A DNA stretch of 32,196 bases. Origin: Anaerolineae bacterium. Lineage in GTDB: Bacteria > Chloroflexota > Anaerolineae > Aggregatilineales > J027. The position numbers and the translations under genes are program-made. The stretch is from contig JAIOHL010000114.1 in the NCBI GenBank assembly GCA_019913005.1, forward strand, positions 1 to 32,196, in the 5' to 3' direction. The notes under the pieces were generated by a model that worked only from the letters and a program-made list of their open reading frames with translations, was not told the DNA's origin and did not search any database. Below, piece after piece: positions 15,835 through 23,445 of the stretch (its first letter is position 1; every line of letters begins with the position of its first letter).

Positions 15835-16142
15835 TTTTCATCCCCCTGCCCCAAAATCTGCGCCAACATGGAACGCCCTTCCCCACTTTGCGCCAGCCGC
15901 AGCGTATGTTCAAGCAGAGTCTGGGTGGAGACGGATTTTTGCGGTAACGGTTTGCCATTTTGGGTTGCTTGTTGCTCCACCCCACGTACATGCCCGACCA
16001 GAATCGAATACACCAGCAGCGACAATTGCAGATGGGTTTGTTGCAGCGACATCACCCGTTGTTCCATCGTGTTGAGTTGGGTTTGCAGCGTCTCGACATG
16101 TTTTTGAAATGTCTTGACTTGATGAGCCTTGCTGCCTAACAC
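15831..16142 (-). CDS. Coiled-coil mobilisation accessory protein
   Basis: This 103-residue protein is mostly helical with heptad-like spacing (VKTFQKHVETLQTQLNTMEQ, then RVMSLQQTHLQLSLLV). I infer a coiled coil over residues 5-50. It starts at a GTG directly after the stop of the ribbon-helix-helix gene and its end overlaps the relaxase start by four bases, so the three form one translationally linked unit. Position and form fit a MobC-like or relaxosome accessory protein; no family signature is visible. Confidence 0.6.
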   Translation of the reverse strand: MLGSKAHQVKTFQKHVETLQTQLNTMEQRVMSLQQTHLQLSLLVYSILVGHVRGVEQQATQNGKPLPQKSVSTQTLLEHTLRLAQSGEGRSMLAQILGQGDEK

Positions 16143-16301
16143 CTAAGTCTCTTGGTCGAGATAACAGCGCAGAGCGTCCCGGATGAGTTCAGCCCGTGTA
16201 TACCCCCGTTCATGGGTAGCAAGCACTTGCTCAAGGCGTTTATCCAATTCGGGGGTAAGCCAAAATTGAGCACGCACGGTCTTTTTGTGAAGTGTAGACA
16301 T
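16143..16301 (-). CDS. Ribbon-helix-helix (CopG/Arc-type) DNA-binding protein
   Basis: The 52-residue protein reads MSTLHKKTVRAQFWLTPELD at the start, then a strand, a first helix (KRLEQVLATHE), a turn (RGYTRAELI) and a second helix (RDALRCYLD). This is the CopG/MetJ/Arc fold: dimers insert a beta ribbon in the major groove. AAGGA lies six bases ahead of the ATG. It is upstream of and touching the coiled-coil and relaxase genes, so it probably binds oriT or represses the mobilisation operon. An ATG two codons upstream is possible but too near the ribosome binding site. Confidence 0.78.
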   Translation of the reverse strand: MSTLHKKTVRAQFWLTPELDKRLEQVLATHERGYTRAELIRDALRCYLDQET

Positions 16302-16377
16302 CGCCATTCCTTGCAACAGCTAGGGCATCCTTTTTGGAAGTGTAGCGAGGTCGTTTGTTAGATCGGGGCAAATCTTG

Positions 16378-16733
16378 GCGGCGTGGAAAAAAGCCGCAGG
16401 CGTGTTAGCGTGTCTCTCTCATGAGGCGTCGGAAAAGCGGCTGAGACGCTCAAGCGGCGTGCAGGCGCGGAAACAGCTTTGCGCCTCCCTAGAACATCGT
16501 ATCCGCGAGGTGGCAGGGCGACCAGCGTATGGGACTTAAAAAGAGGCGCGGACTACAAGGCCGGGCCTGCACCCTCGCACGTCAGTGCGAGCCAGCGGTT
16601 TAGCTGGCGGGCTTTCGTCATGGACTGCGGGGGTGTGCGTCGGAACGACTCGACACCCCTCAGAGTCATGGCGACCCCAACGGGGGCAAAGCCCGATCAC
16701 CTGACGGTGATGAGGGCTGCGGCAAGGCAGCCC
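16378..16733. ncRNA. GC-rich block of consecutive hairpins: candidate structured RNA or origin of transfer
   Basis: The 546 bases between the ribbon-helix-helix gene and the membrane protein gene hold no convincing ORF but many perfect stems: GCGGC/GCCGC (16378-16397), GCGTC/GACGC (16426-16449), AGGCGC/GCGCCT (16463-16486), CTCGCAC/GTGCGAG with loop GTCA (16574-16591), GCCAGC/GCTGGC (16591-16608), GGGGTGT/ACACCCC enclosing GTCG/CGAC (16630-16659), ATCACC/GGTGAT with loop TGAC inside AGCCC/GGGCT (16690-16718), and GGGCTGC/GCAGCCC (16714-16733). The last two share GGGCT and exclude each other. I do not recognise a known RNA class. An oriT fits the adjacent relaxase; a long structured RNA upstream of a membrane protein fits the plus strand. 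Confidence 0.5.
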
Positions 16734-16847
16734 ATCCAATCAGACCACCCACCGCCCATCTTTGCCATGACTGCCAAGATTTGCAGCACCTCCCGAATGT
16801 GCATGGGTACAGTCCCGCCATCGCTTCAAAATAAAGGAGGCATTTGC

Positions 16848-17228
16848 ATGAAACCGCCCTCACAGAAAAATACCCGCCCGGCTCACCCCCGCTCAAAAAA
16901 ACGCTGGGGTGGGACGCACCTGCCCATTTTTATCCTTGTGGCAATCGGGATTTGTCTGCTGCTTGCCCTACCCTTTTTATTGGGAGTAGACCTCAATGGG
17001 CGGTCAAAAACCGAACCCTCGGCGCTCCCACCATCCAATCCCGTGACATCGCCCGTATCCAACAACCCCCTACCCTCGCTAGACACGATAGGCACACCCG
17101 ACCCAACCACTTTTCATCAAGAAACGCTGGCAGCGATTCATACTCAGCAAGCCAATGATGCGGTTTTGGTAGCCACCCAACTGCGCCAACAAGCCCTCGA
17201 CGCCACCGCGACTGTCCGAACCCAATAG
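16848..17228 (+). CDS. Small single-pass membrane protein of unknown function
   Basis: A strong ribosome binding site (AAAGGAGG, 16833-16840) lies seven bases before the ATG, which decides this start although the frame is open further upstream. The 126-residue protein has a basic N-terminus (MKPPSQKNTRPAHPRSKKRW), one transmembrane segment at about 25-46 (LPIFILVAIGICLLLALPFL), a Pro/Ser-rich linker, and a Gln/Ala/Thr-rich C-terminal helix. Positive-inside charge suggests an N-in, C-out topology. It is the only plus-strand gene in this stretch, ends at a strong terminator, and follows the hairpin block. I cannot assign a function. Confidence 0.7.
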   Translation: MKPPSQKNTRPAHPRSKKRWGGTHLPIFILVAIGICLLLALPFLLGVDLNGRSKTEPSALPPSNPVTSPVSNNPLPSLDTIGTPDPTTFHQETLAAIHTQQANDAVLVATQLRQQALDATATVRTQ

Positions 17229-17234
17229 CCTTCC

Positions 17235-17292
17235 GCAAAAAAAGACGGGGCCAGCCGTGACCATTTAATCAGCAATATCACGGCTTTTTTCA
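17235..17292 (+). repeat. Copy 1 of a 58/59-base terminator repeat flanking the ABC-MarR cassette
   Basis: Begins GCAAAAAAAGACGGGG and ends with CACGGCTTTTTTCA. It differs from copy 2 at 19763-19821 by three substitutions and one missing G. About 12 further bases on the left side, including the stop codon of the membrane protein gene, also resemble copy 2 less perfectly. The two copies are in the same orientation and enclose the three-gene exporter/regulator cassette. Confidence 0.9.
17253..17290 (+). terminator. Rho-independent terminator between membrane protein and ABC permease
   Basis: Stem AGCCGTGA (17253-17260) and TCACGGCT (17278-17285) followed by six T. A run of seven A upstream means the hairpin also ends in T on the opposite strand, so it can serve the convergent ABC genes as well. 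Confidence 0.85.
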
Positions 17293-17351
17293 GTATTCTA
17301 TAGCTTGATGGGTGCTTAAATGACGACGAGGGCTATTTTATCCCGGCTTGT

Positions 17352-18143
17352 TTAGCGGTTACGTTCCTCGCGTACAAAAAGGAGGGTTCCCGAAATGAGA
17401 AATAATCCAAACATCCCCATCATCACGACAGCGTTCAGTAGCGGCTTTGCCAATACAATGCGTGAGAAGTCCTCAGTACCCTGATAAAAAACACCCCGCG
17501 TCAAATCCACTGCATAACGCATGGGGGAGATCACCGCAAGTGCATTAATGAAGCGCGGTTGGTTGTCGAAAGGGGTAAACACACCTGCCAAAAAATACTG
17601 GGGCAGGATAAGAAAGGGGAAAATTTGGTCAGCGACCCGACGACTGGACAGTTTGGGCAGGATGAGCATCCCGAAAGACCCACCCAGCAAGCAAGCCATA
17701 AACCCGACTGGAATTAGGCTAAGTCCCTGTGAGATAGAAATGTCCGAGTCGGAAATGAGGGCAATCACAATTCCAAATGCCAGCAGCCCTATGCCTTGAG
17801 TCATTGCCACCAGCGATTCGCCGAGGATTTTGCCGACGATGATGGCATACCGCGAGACGGGTGAGACAAAAATCTCTTGGCTGAAATCGTTGTCCCGATC
17901 ATCCAGTAAAGAGATAATGCCCAACATGGCCGATTGGAACAGTGTCTGAGTATAAACGCCTGTAAACACAAAGAGTTTAAAGTCATAACCCATCGCTTGC
18001 CCGATGCTGGCATCAAGGCTTTCTCCCAAGAAGAGAATGATTACGAAGGGAAAAATGAACGACGCAACGATGCGTGGGCGATCCCGCATAAACTTCAGCA
18101 GATCACGATAGGCGATAGTCAGAATAGTGTTTAGATTACTCAT
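17352..18143 (-). CDS. ABC-2 type transporter permease (DrrB-like)
   Basis: The 263-residue protein begins MSNLNTILTIAYRDLLKFMR and has about six hydrophobic segments, among them IVASFIFPFVIILFLGES, FVFTGVYTQTLFQSAMLGI, LVAMTQGIGLLAFGIVIAL, SLIPVGFMACLLGGSFGML, FPFLILPQYFLAGVFTPF and a last one near the C-terminus. SGGT-like loops and the LPQYFLAGVFTPFDNQP sequence are typical of DrrB/ABC-2 efflux permeases that export drugs or lipids. I chose the ATG at 18143, which overlaps the ATPase stop by eight bases, over one 12 codons upstream. It pairs with the ATPase next door and lies in a cassette controlled by MarR. Confidence 0.92.
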   Translation of the reverse strand: MSNLNTILTIAYRDLLKFMRDRPRIVASFIFPFVIILFLGESLDASIGQAMGYDFKLFVFTGVYTQTLFQSAMLGIISLLDDRDNDFSQEIFVSPVSRYAIIVGKILGESLVAMTQGIGLLAFGIVIALISDSDISISQGLSLIPVGFMACLLGGSFGMLILPKLSSRRVADQIFPFLILPQYFLAGVFTPFDNQPRFINALAVISPMRYAVDLTRGVFYQGTEDFSRIVLAKPLLNAVVMMGMFGLFLISGTLLFVREERNR

Positions 18144-19077
18144 TGGCCGCTCCCACAATAGAAAGATAAGCGTCTTCAAGCGTTGGAATATACGTTTTCA
18201 CAAGCGACAGCGGGGTTTTGATGCGCTGGATAATCTGGTGGGCATTTTGGTTGGCAAGGGAGATTTTGAACTTGGGGGTTTCCTCAAACGGAAGGTTGGC
18301 TTGTTTCAATTCAGCACGTAACCCTTCCCGATCCGCCGCATCAACAAGTAAATAGGCTTGGGCAGCCAACTGGGTTCTGATCGCATCCGGTGTACCATAG
18401 GCCGCAACCTTGCCATGATTGATGATACAGATCATGTCGGACTGTTCGGCTTCTTCAAGGTAATGCGTGGTTAGGAAGACGGTCATCCCGTTGCCATTCC
18501 GTACCGTCGTCAGATATTCCCACAAATTGCGCCGACTGGCCGGGTCGAGGCCAATGGTAGGTTCATCTAGGAAAAGCACTTTGGGAGTATGGATGAGGCT
18601 GCGGATAATTTCCAGTTTACGCTTCATACCACCCGAAAACTGCTTGACTGGTCTGAATATATCGCCACCCAAACCGATGATGTCGGCCAGTCGTATCACC
18701 TCTTGGCGATAGGCTTCGGGCATGGAAGCATACGTCGGGCGAAACGAATACAACCCATATAACGTGGCATGAAGCCGGATATTTTCTTCGGCGGTCAGGT
18801 TAAGATCGAGACTGGGATTCTGAAAAATGATCCCCACCTCACGTCGCACTTGGCTCGCTTGAGTGGCGACATCAAGCCCGAGAATAGAGGCGCGGCCTGA
18901 GGTCGGTGTCAGGGTCGTCGTAAGAATCGAGACGAGGGTTGTTTTGCCTGCCCCATTTGGCCCCAACAACGCAAATAGCTGACCCGGTTCTACCGTAAAT
19001 GACACATCATCAACGGCATTACGCTCGCTTTGTTTATAACGCTTGACGAGATGTTGAACTTCAATACTCGGTGGCAT
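18136..19077 (-). CDS. ABC transporter ATP-binding protein (DrrA-like)
   Basis: This 313-residue ATPase shows every ABC motif: Walker A LLGPNGAGKTTL at about 38-49, Q-loop IIFQNPSLD, signature KQFSGGMKRKLEI, Walker B VLFLDEPTIGLDPASR, and the switch His in LTTHYLEEAE. The C-terminal 90 residues form the small domain typical of DrrA-type drug exporter ATPases. It is the first of two overlapping genes and is preceded by an inverted repeat operator. Predicted role: to power export of a hydrophobic compound together with the permease. The substrate is unknown. Confidence 0.95.
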   Translation of the reverse strand: MPPSIEVQHLVKRYKQSERNAVDDVSFTVEPGQLFALLGPNGAGKTTLVSILTTTLTPTSGRASILGLDVATQASQVRREVGIIFQNPSLDLNLTAEENIRLHATLYGLYSFRPTYASMPEAYRQEVIRLADIIGLGGDIFRPVKQFSGGMKRKLEIIRSLIHTPKVLFLDEPTIGLDPASRRNLWEYLTTVRNGNGMTVFLTTHYLEEAEQSDMICIINHGKVAAYGTPDAIRTQLAAQAYLLVDAADREGLRAELKQANLPFEETPKFKISLANQNAHQIIQRIKTPLSLVKTYIPTLEDAYLSIVGAANE

Positions 19078-19120
19078 ATGCTACCTCTCATAGGCTGAAT
19101 TTTGACACTAGAGCTTGCCC

Positions 19121-19137
19121 TATACAATAGTTGTATA
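19121..19137. promoter_or_regulatory. Operator-like dyad TATACAA, TAG, TTGTATA upstream of the ABC genes
   Basis: A perfect seven-base inverted repeat with a three-base centre lies 44 bases ahead of the ATPase ATG, between it and the MarR gene. The half-site TTGTATA recurs in the MarR promoter (19650-19679). Shared half-sites suggest that the MarR protein binds both places. Confidence 0.6.
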
Positions 19138-19175
19138 TTCGAACTGTATCCGCAAAAAAACTGGCTGCATTTGTC

Positions 19176-19634
19176 TCAGCAGCACCGAGTGAGCACCTCC
19201 CGGACTAATCCCGTGATGCGTTCGAGCGAACGAAGGATGAGATGGCGCTCCTCTTCTTGAAGTCCGGCCTCCACTTGTCTGAAAAAATCTTGCAGTGCGT
19301 TCTCCAAAGTGGCGCGTACTTCTCGACCTTGACTCGTCAAGCCAACCAGTACAATGCGCCGATCCTCGGCATCTGGTTTGCGCCGCACCAGTTCTTTTTC
19401 GACTAACTGATCCACCATACGGGTCATGGTACTTTTAGCCAGTTCCATCGTTTCACTCAGGTCATTCATGCTCAAATAGCCTTTTTCCGGCAATGACAAG
19501 AGTGTATAACCCTGAGCAGGGGTGACACCATTCATCGTTGAGCAGACTTGATCACAGATTTCATAGGCACGGACAAGCTGAACAAGCTGGCGCTGCAATA
19601 GGGTCGCAAAAACACTGGTTTCATTTTGACTCAT
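19176..19634 (-). CDS. MarR-family transcriptional regulator
   Basis: The 152-residue protein starts MSQNETSVFATLLQRQLVQL. The winged-helix region is evident: GYTLLSLPEKGYLSMNDLSE, then TMELAKSTMTRMVDQLVEKE (recognition helix) and LVRRKPDAEDRRIVLVGLTS (the D-x-R-x wing with DRR). Two Cys residues near the N-terminus (EICDQVCSTM) and two at the very end could sense oxidants, which is speculative. I chose the ATG at 19634 because the longer frame begins inside the operator. It lies upstream of the exporter in the same direction; MarR proteins usually repress themselves and a neighbouring efflux pump until a ligand binds. Confidence 0.93.
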   Translation of the reverse strand: MSQNETSVFATLLQRQLVQLVRAYEICDQVCSTMNGVTPAQGYTLLSLPEKGYLSMNDLSETMELAKSTMTRMVDQLVEKELVRRKPDAEDRRIVLVGLTSQGREVRATLENALQDFFRQVEAGLQEEERHLILRSLERITGLVREVLTRCC

Positions 19635-19649
19635 GATGGGTATCCTAAT

Positions 19650-19679
19650 TTGTATACGAAAAATGATTGTAGTATACAA
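19650..19679. promoter_or_regulatory. Paired TTGTATAC / GTATACAA half-sites in the MarR promoter
   Basis: TTGTATAC (19650-19657) and GTATACAA (19672-19679) face each other with 14 bases between, just upstream of the MarR ATG. The core matches the dyad before the ABC genes, so autoregulation is likely. Inference from sequence similarity. Confidence 0.55.
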
Positions 19680-19762
19680 CTAAATATCTGTCAAATGATT
19701 AGGAGAGTGGAGCAACGCGGACTGTCACTTTACCCCATCTGCTCTTCATCCAGTAGGCTTCG

Positions 19763-19821
19763 GCAAAAAAAGACGGGGTCAGCCGTGACCATTCCATCAG
19801 CAATAGTCACGGCTTTTTTCA
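19763..19821 (+). repeat. Copy 2 of the 58/59-base terminator repeat flanking the ABC-MarR cassette
   Basis: Same sense as copy 1 (17235-17292), with one extra G and three substitutions. Its right end (TCA) is the stop codon, on the minus strand, of the PP-loop protein gene, and the homology stops there exactly. The hairpin (19781-19789 with 19806-19814) has a nine-base stem flanked by a seven-A run on one side and six T on the other, so it can terminate transcription on both strands; here it serves the minus-strand gene. Confidence 0.9.
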
Positions 19822-20676
19822 ACGATGGACAGCCAGTCGCTGTTGATGGCTTCGCACGGCCTCGAGCGTAGCAGCAGGCAGAAGCTCAGGCCGTAGATCA
19901 CTTAACCACCAACCTTTTTTGAAGCTGTAACCCGTCACGGCCTCAATCCGGCACAATTCCTGATACGTCGCCGGATTATGGATGGCCCCGTTGAGCAAGT
20001 CATTAGTATTTGCCAGCACACAGCACGCACAAGACAAACGCCTGTTGCCGAAATTATAAGCCGGGTGACGTATCCCGCCATGCGACTGGATACACGACCA
20101 GACTTGAGATTCCGTCCAAGCGTGAATAGGCAGCCAATTCAGCACTCGCCGTCCTTGTGAAGTGCAATCCTCTCGAATCGTCACGGTTGGTCGCCGTGCC
20201 CGTGCCTGACTTTCGCCTGCCCGCAAACCCATTGCACAAATCACCGCGCCAGTCGGAAACGTGTGGCGAATCCAACGTGAAATGGGGCCGCGTTTCAAAT
20301 CTGAGGTGCAGTAGCGTGCGGCGGCACTCGGCCAACAGGGGCGAGTTTTGTCCTTTTCCCAACGCTGCCAGATGCGATCAATCAAATCCCCATCCAACCA
20401 ACGCACGACATGCAGTTCAACTCCTTTGTGCTTAGCGAGGCCCTCGACGTAATCGCCCGTCATGTGCCAATCGGCCCGCCCCAAGTCCGCATGAACCATC
20501 TTGACTGGCCCACACCACCCCTCGGTTAGTCGCTGATCCAATAACCAATGGCTCATGGCATCGCTGTCCTTGCCGCCCGAAACACTCAAAACAAGCGCCG
20601 CACCCTGACGTAGTAACGCAAGCGGATCGGGAGCAGGGTTTTCATCCAGCGGGAATAACGGCAGTTGGTCAGCCAT
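19819..20676 (-). CDS. PP-loop ATPase, PAPS-reductase/DndC-like
   Basis: The 285-residue protein carries the PP-loop SVSGGKDSDAMSHWLL (31-46) that binds ATP in N-type pyrophosphatases and PAPS reductases, then VKMVHADLGRADWHMTGDYV, PSAAARYCTSDLKRGPI and a GLRAGESQARA motif, all typical of phosphoadenylyl-sulfate reductase-like proteins of phages and plasmids. Cysteines at 114, 123, 216, 218 and 219 (CACC) could hold an iron-sulfur cluster, as in DndC. No other dnd genes are nearby, so a phosphorothioation role is not supported. It overlaps the upstream small gene by eight bases. Substrate unknown; a base or tRNA-modifying function is possible. Confidence 0.8.
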   Translation of the reverse strand: MADQLPLFPLDENPAPDPLALLRQGAALVLSVSGGKDSDAMSHWLLDQRLTEGWCGPVKMVHADLGRADWHMTGDYVEGLAKHKGVELHVVRWLDGDLIDRIWQRWEKDKTRPCWPSAAARYCTSDLKRGPISRWIRHTFPTGAVICAMGLRAGESQARARRPTVTIREDCTSQGRRVLNWLPIHAWTESQVWSCIQSHGGIRHPAYNFGNRRLSCACCVLANTNDLLNGAIHNPATYQELCRIEAVTGYSFKKGWWLSDLRPELLPAATLEAVRSHQQRLAVHR

Positions 20677-20914
20677 CAGCGGCTACCGCTTGAAACCAGA
20701 TACCGCTGAAACGCTGCATTTCCCCATTATCTAGAAAACGCACATACACGGTGTGAATCCCAATGCTATAGCGATAATCCGGGCTGTCGGTCAGCGGATA
20801 AGCCATCACGATACAGCGGCGGCGAGGATTTACGGTAAGTAATCCCACGATATGGCCCACTGCACCTAAGCGCGGCAGCTTTGAGCCGTGTACATTCCCA
20901 CGCGGCGTGAGCAT
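20669..20914 (-). CDS. Small protein of unknown function upstream of the PP-loop gene
   Basis: An 81-residue protein starting MLTPRGNVHGSKLPRLGAVG, basic at first and beta-rich later (YSIGIHTVYVRFLDNGEMQR). A strong AGGAGG lies five bases ahead of the ATG, so I treat it as a real gene despite its overlap with the last 48 codons of the helicase frame. Its end overlaps the PP-loop gene by eight bases. I recognise no family. Confidence 0.65.
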   Translation of the reverse strand: MLTPRGNVHGSKLPRLGAVGHIVGLLTVNPRRRCIVMAYPLTDSPDYRYSIGIHTVYVRFLDNGEMQRFSGIWFQAVAADG

Positions 20915-22430
20915 AGACACCTCCTATTGACTTGGGTACGGCGATTTCTTCAAACTGCGGCAGGGCCTTACCCAAATCGCCTAATGAGAAAAAGATAGCA
21001 TGATCGAGCAATTCCGCCACCAGCAGCGGCGAAATCCCCGGCGCTTCTTCATAGGGCCGCTCATACGTCGTTGTTCCGGTATACACACCCGATGCGCTAT
21101 CATAGGTGGGCCGTTCTTCAATGACCTGCTCGCGTACCCCCATATCCGACACCCAGCGCGATTCGGCCCGACCCCGCTGTTTGCTGTTTTCCTCTTGGAT
21201 GACCTGAAATTTCCGGCTACCGTGCGTTTTGCGATTCAGCCGACTCGCCCCACCCCAGTTGTAACGCTGACGGATACGGGGATTGAGCGCATATTCGAGA
21301 TTAAAGATCGAGGAGGCCCGTCCATTAAACGGCGTCCCGGTCATCGCCAGCACTTTTTGCGATAGCCCCGCCAAGCGATTAAACGCCTCGCCGTTGCCTG
21401 TGTCGCCATGCTGCGCTTCATGGACTTCATCCCAAATCAGCAAATACACCCGATGAGGATAACAGCGTTTGAGATACTCATCCAATCGATAGCGCGGGTT
21501 TTTGCTCGGATATTTTTGACCGGGGGCAGGCTGTGAACCCCGATCCCGTGTTTCTTGCCATAAGGGGGTTTGGCAGTTTTCGCAAACCCGTTTGCCGCTG
21601 GTCAGCCAACTTTCAGTGGCCGGTGAACACACCCCTTTACGCTCCTGCATAACCAAAGTGCCGCAGTGGGGACACAGGGGGATCCGCTGGCGTTGAATCC
21701 GTTGATGGGGTTCATAACCTTCCGGGGTTGGTTCATCCCGTCGCCATAGAGCCACCCCTTTTTGCCGCCAGACAATCGCCGTATCCCGACCTGTGCCAAG
21801 TTTCGTCATATCCCGCTTCATCAGGCCGATTTTGGCAATACCCGGCCCTAAACGACTGGCCTTCGACATGAACGATTTAACCTCCTCATGCCGGTCTAGG
21901 CGCTGGATGTACACCTGTGGGCTGATGCTGTGCAGTTCGCGTTTCCATTTTTCGACCAGATGCGGCGGGGCCACAATAAGGATGACCTGATCGTCAGCCA
22001 TTTGTCCCTGCATGGCCTCGACCACTTGGGAAGCAAGGGCTATTGCGGCGGTGCCCCCCATCGCGGTCTTGCCTGTGCCCATTTGACCCACCAGCAGCAG
22101 ACTATCGCGGCTTTGAAAGGCCCGTGTCACCGCACCTATCACATGTTTCTGGGCGGTATACAGCGGATACTTGCCCTTAAGCCGAATCCGATCCAGAAAA
22201 CCTTTGAGGCCGTGAAAATCCCAGCGATACATCGGCTTAAAGCGCTGATTGAGATAGCTGGCGAGGGCCTGTTTGTTGGCCGTGATAAACCCCAGCAAGG
22301 CTTCATCCCCCTGCTTTTCGATCACCTCCCCTGCCTCACTGAGCAGGGTTAAGGTGGTGGTCGGTTTGAGGCGCACCGTTGTTTTGGTGATGCTGTGGTC
22401 GGGGTCACTCGGTGAAGTCTCCACTTCCAC
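20766..22430 (-). pseudogene. DEAD/DEAH (SNF2-like) helicase lacking its C-terminal helicase domain
   Basis: The frame starts at a GTG and gives 554 residues. The N-terminal RecA-like domain is complete: Q-motif region YTAQKHVIGAV, Walker A GQMGTGKT (115-122), motif Ia IVAPPHLVEKWKREL, a zinc-binding insertion (CPHCG at 253 and CENCQ at 283), Walker B-type WDEVHEAQHG (333-342) and motif III AMTGTPFNGR. After ALPQFEEIAVP (about 489-499) the expected second domain with motifs IV to VI is absent. The remaining 54 residues are low-quality sequence that runs into the next gene's ribosome binding site and coding region. I infer a deletion near 20930 that removed the C-terminal half. Confidence 0.8.
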
Positions 22431-22451
22431 TTTGGCAATCTGCTCAACGGG

Positions 22452-23359
22452 TTAGGTTTTGCCCCGTATCGCCACCCGTCCATGCGCCTCGGTTTCGATG
22501 ACCGCCCCATTCGCTACCCCTGCCGCCAGCACCAGTGCCATATGACCCGGACGGGGCGGCACAGGCGGTTCGATGTCTTGGGCCGAGGGGGGCACACTCA
22601 GCAGACTTTGAAAGCCGTTCGTTTTCCATGCTCCCTGCTCCATGACCAGCCGCAAGCCTTGTGCTTCGTCCACCACATCAGGCGCAAAGACGAACTTGCG
22701 TTTGGGGTCGGGTGATGGCGGTACACGATAAAGTGGCTCTGGTTGAACCGTCAATAAACGGGGTTGGGCCTTACCAGCCAGAATATGTTCATACAACGCG
22801 GCGGGGTCGGCGGGCTGACCCTTGATAGCCACGACCACCACTTGGTCATATTCACCGAGGTGTTTGCCCGGCAAGGCCCACACGTCCACCCGGCGACTGT
22901 GTTTGGCAAGGAACGCGGCGGCTTCTTCGGTGATGTGATGTTGATACGCGCACCATAACACAATCCCACCTTCCTGCGCCCATTTCCAGACATGCCGCAG
23001 ATAGGCAAACTCCACGCGCTTGCTATTTTTGGCGGTCTTGTCATGGTCATAGGGGGGATTGGCCCACACGATGCCAAAGGCTTCGTTCGAGGCCATCAGA
23101 CGTTCGACATCACAGCGCACGGCTTGTTTGTGGCCAAAACGTTCGATACAGGCGGCGGCCCGTTCGCCATCCAGTTCATTGGCATAGGGCGTGACATTCC
23201 ATGCGTGGGCAGCGGCTTCCAAAAAGACCCCTTCCCCGGCAAAGGGATCAAGCAAACGGGTTGGGGAAGTCGCGGGGCGACGAGCGACAAAATCGCGGGG
23301 TGGTGATGGGTATCTATGGGCAGATAGCCCATGATGGCTTTGGATTCGGCACGGGCCAT
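22452..23359 (-). pseudogene. DUF6094-type DNA methyltransferase with a frameshift near its N-terminus
   Basis: The start (ATG at 23359, AGGAGG nine bases ahead) encodes MARAESKAIMGYLPIDTHHH, then PAILSLVAP, and then moves out of frame. The next frame continues TSPTRLLDPFAGEGVFLEAA, motif I of N6-adenine methyltransferases, and IVWANPPYDHD, motif IV (NPPY). The two parts join if one base is restored in the CCCC run (complement of 23274-23277). The longer reading alone would have to begin at a TTG inside motif I, which is not plausible. The rest matches methyltransferases of the DUF6094 kind found in mobile elements. The helicase gene starts 22 bases after its stop. Sequencing error cannot be excluded. 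Confidence 0.78.
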
Positions 23360-23372
23360 TGGTTGCCTATCC
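23335..23372 (-). repeat. Duplicated methyltransferase start, copy A
   Basis: On the minus strand: GAGGATAGGCAACC, then ATGGCCCGTGCCGAA. It resembles copy B at 24385-24428. This is the working start of the methyltransferase gene. Confidence 0.6.
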
Positions 23373-23445
23373 TCCTTTCAAGAAAAGATATTGGTGTATG
23401 ATGCTAACGGGAACAAGACATTGATAGAAAGAGCAATGGTTGACG

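Noticed and set aside
16479-16847. The upstream part of a 249-codon plus-strand frame that continues into the small membrane protein
   Set aside because: A strong AAAGGAGG seven bases before the ATG at 16848 decides the start; the upstream part covers the hairpin block.
19819-23359. A DISARM, BREX or Dnd defence system
   Set aside because: The specific partner genes of these systems are absent, and helicase and methyltransferase are broken.
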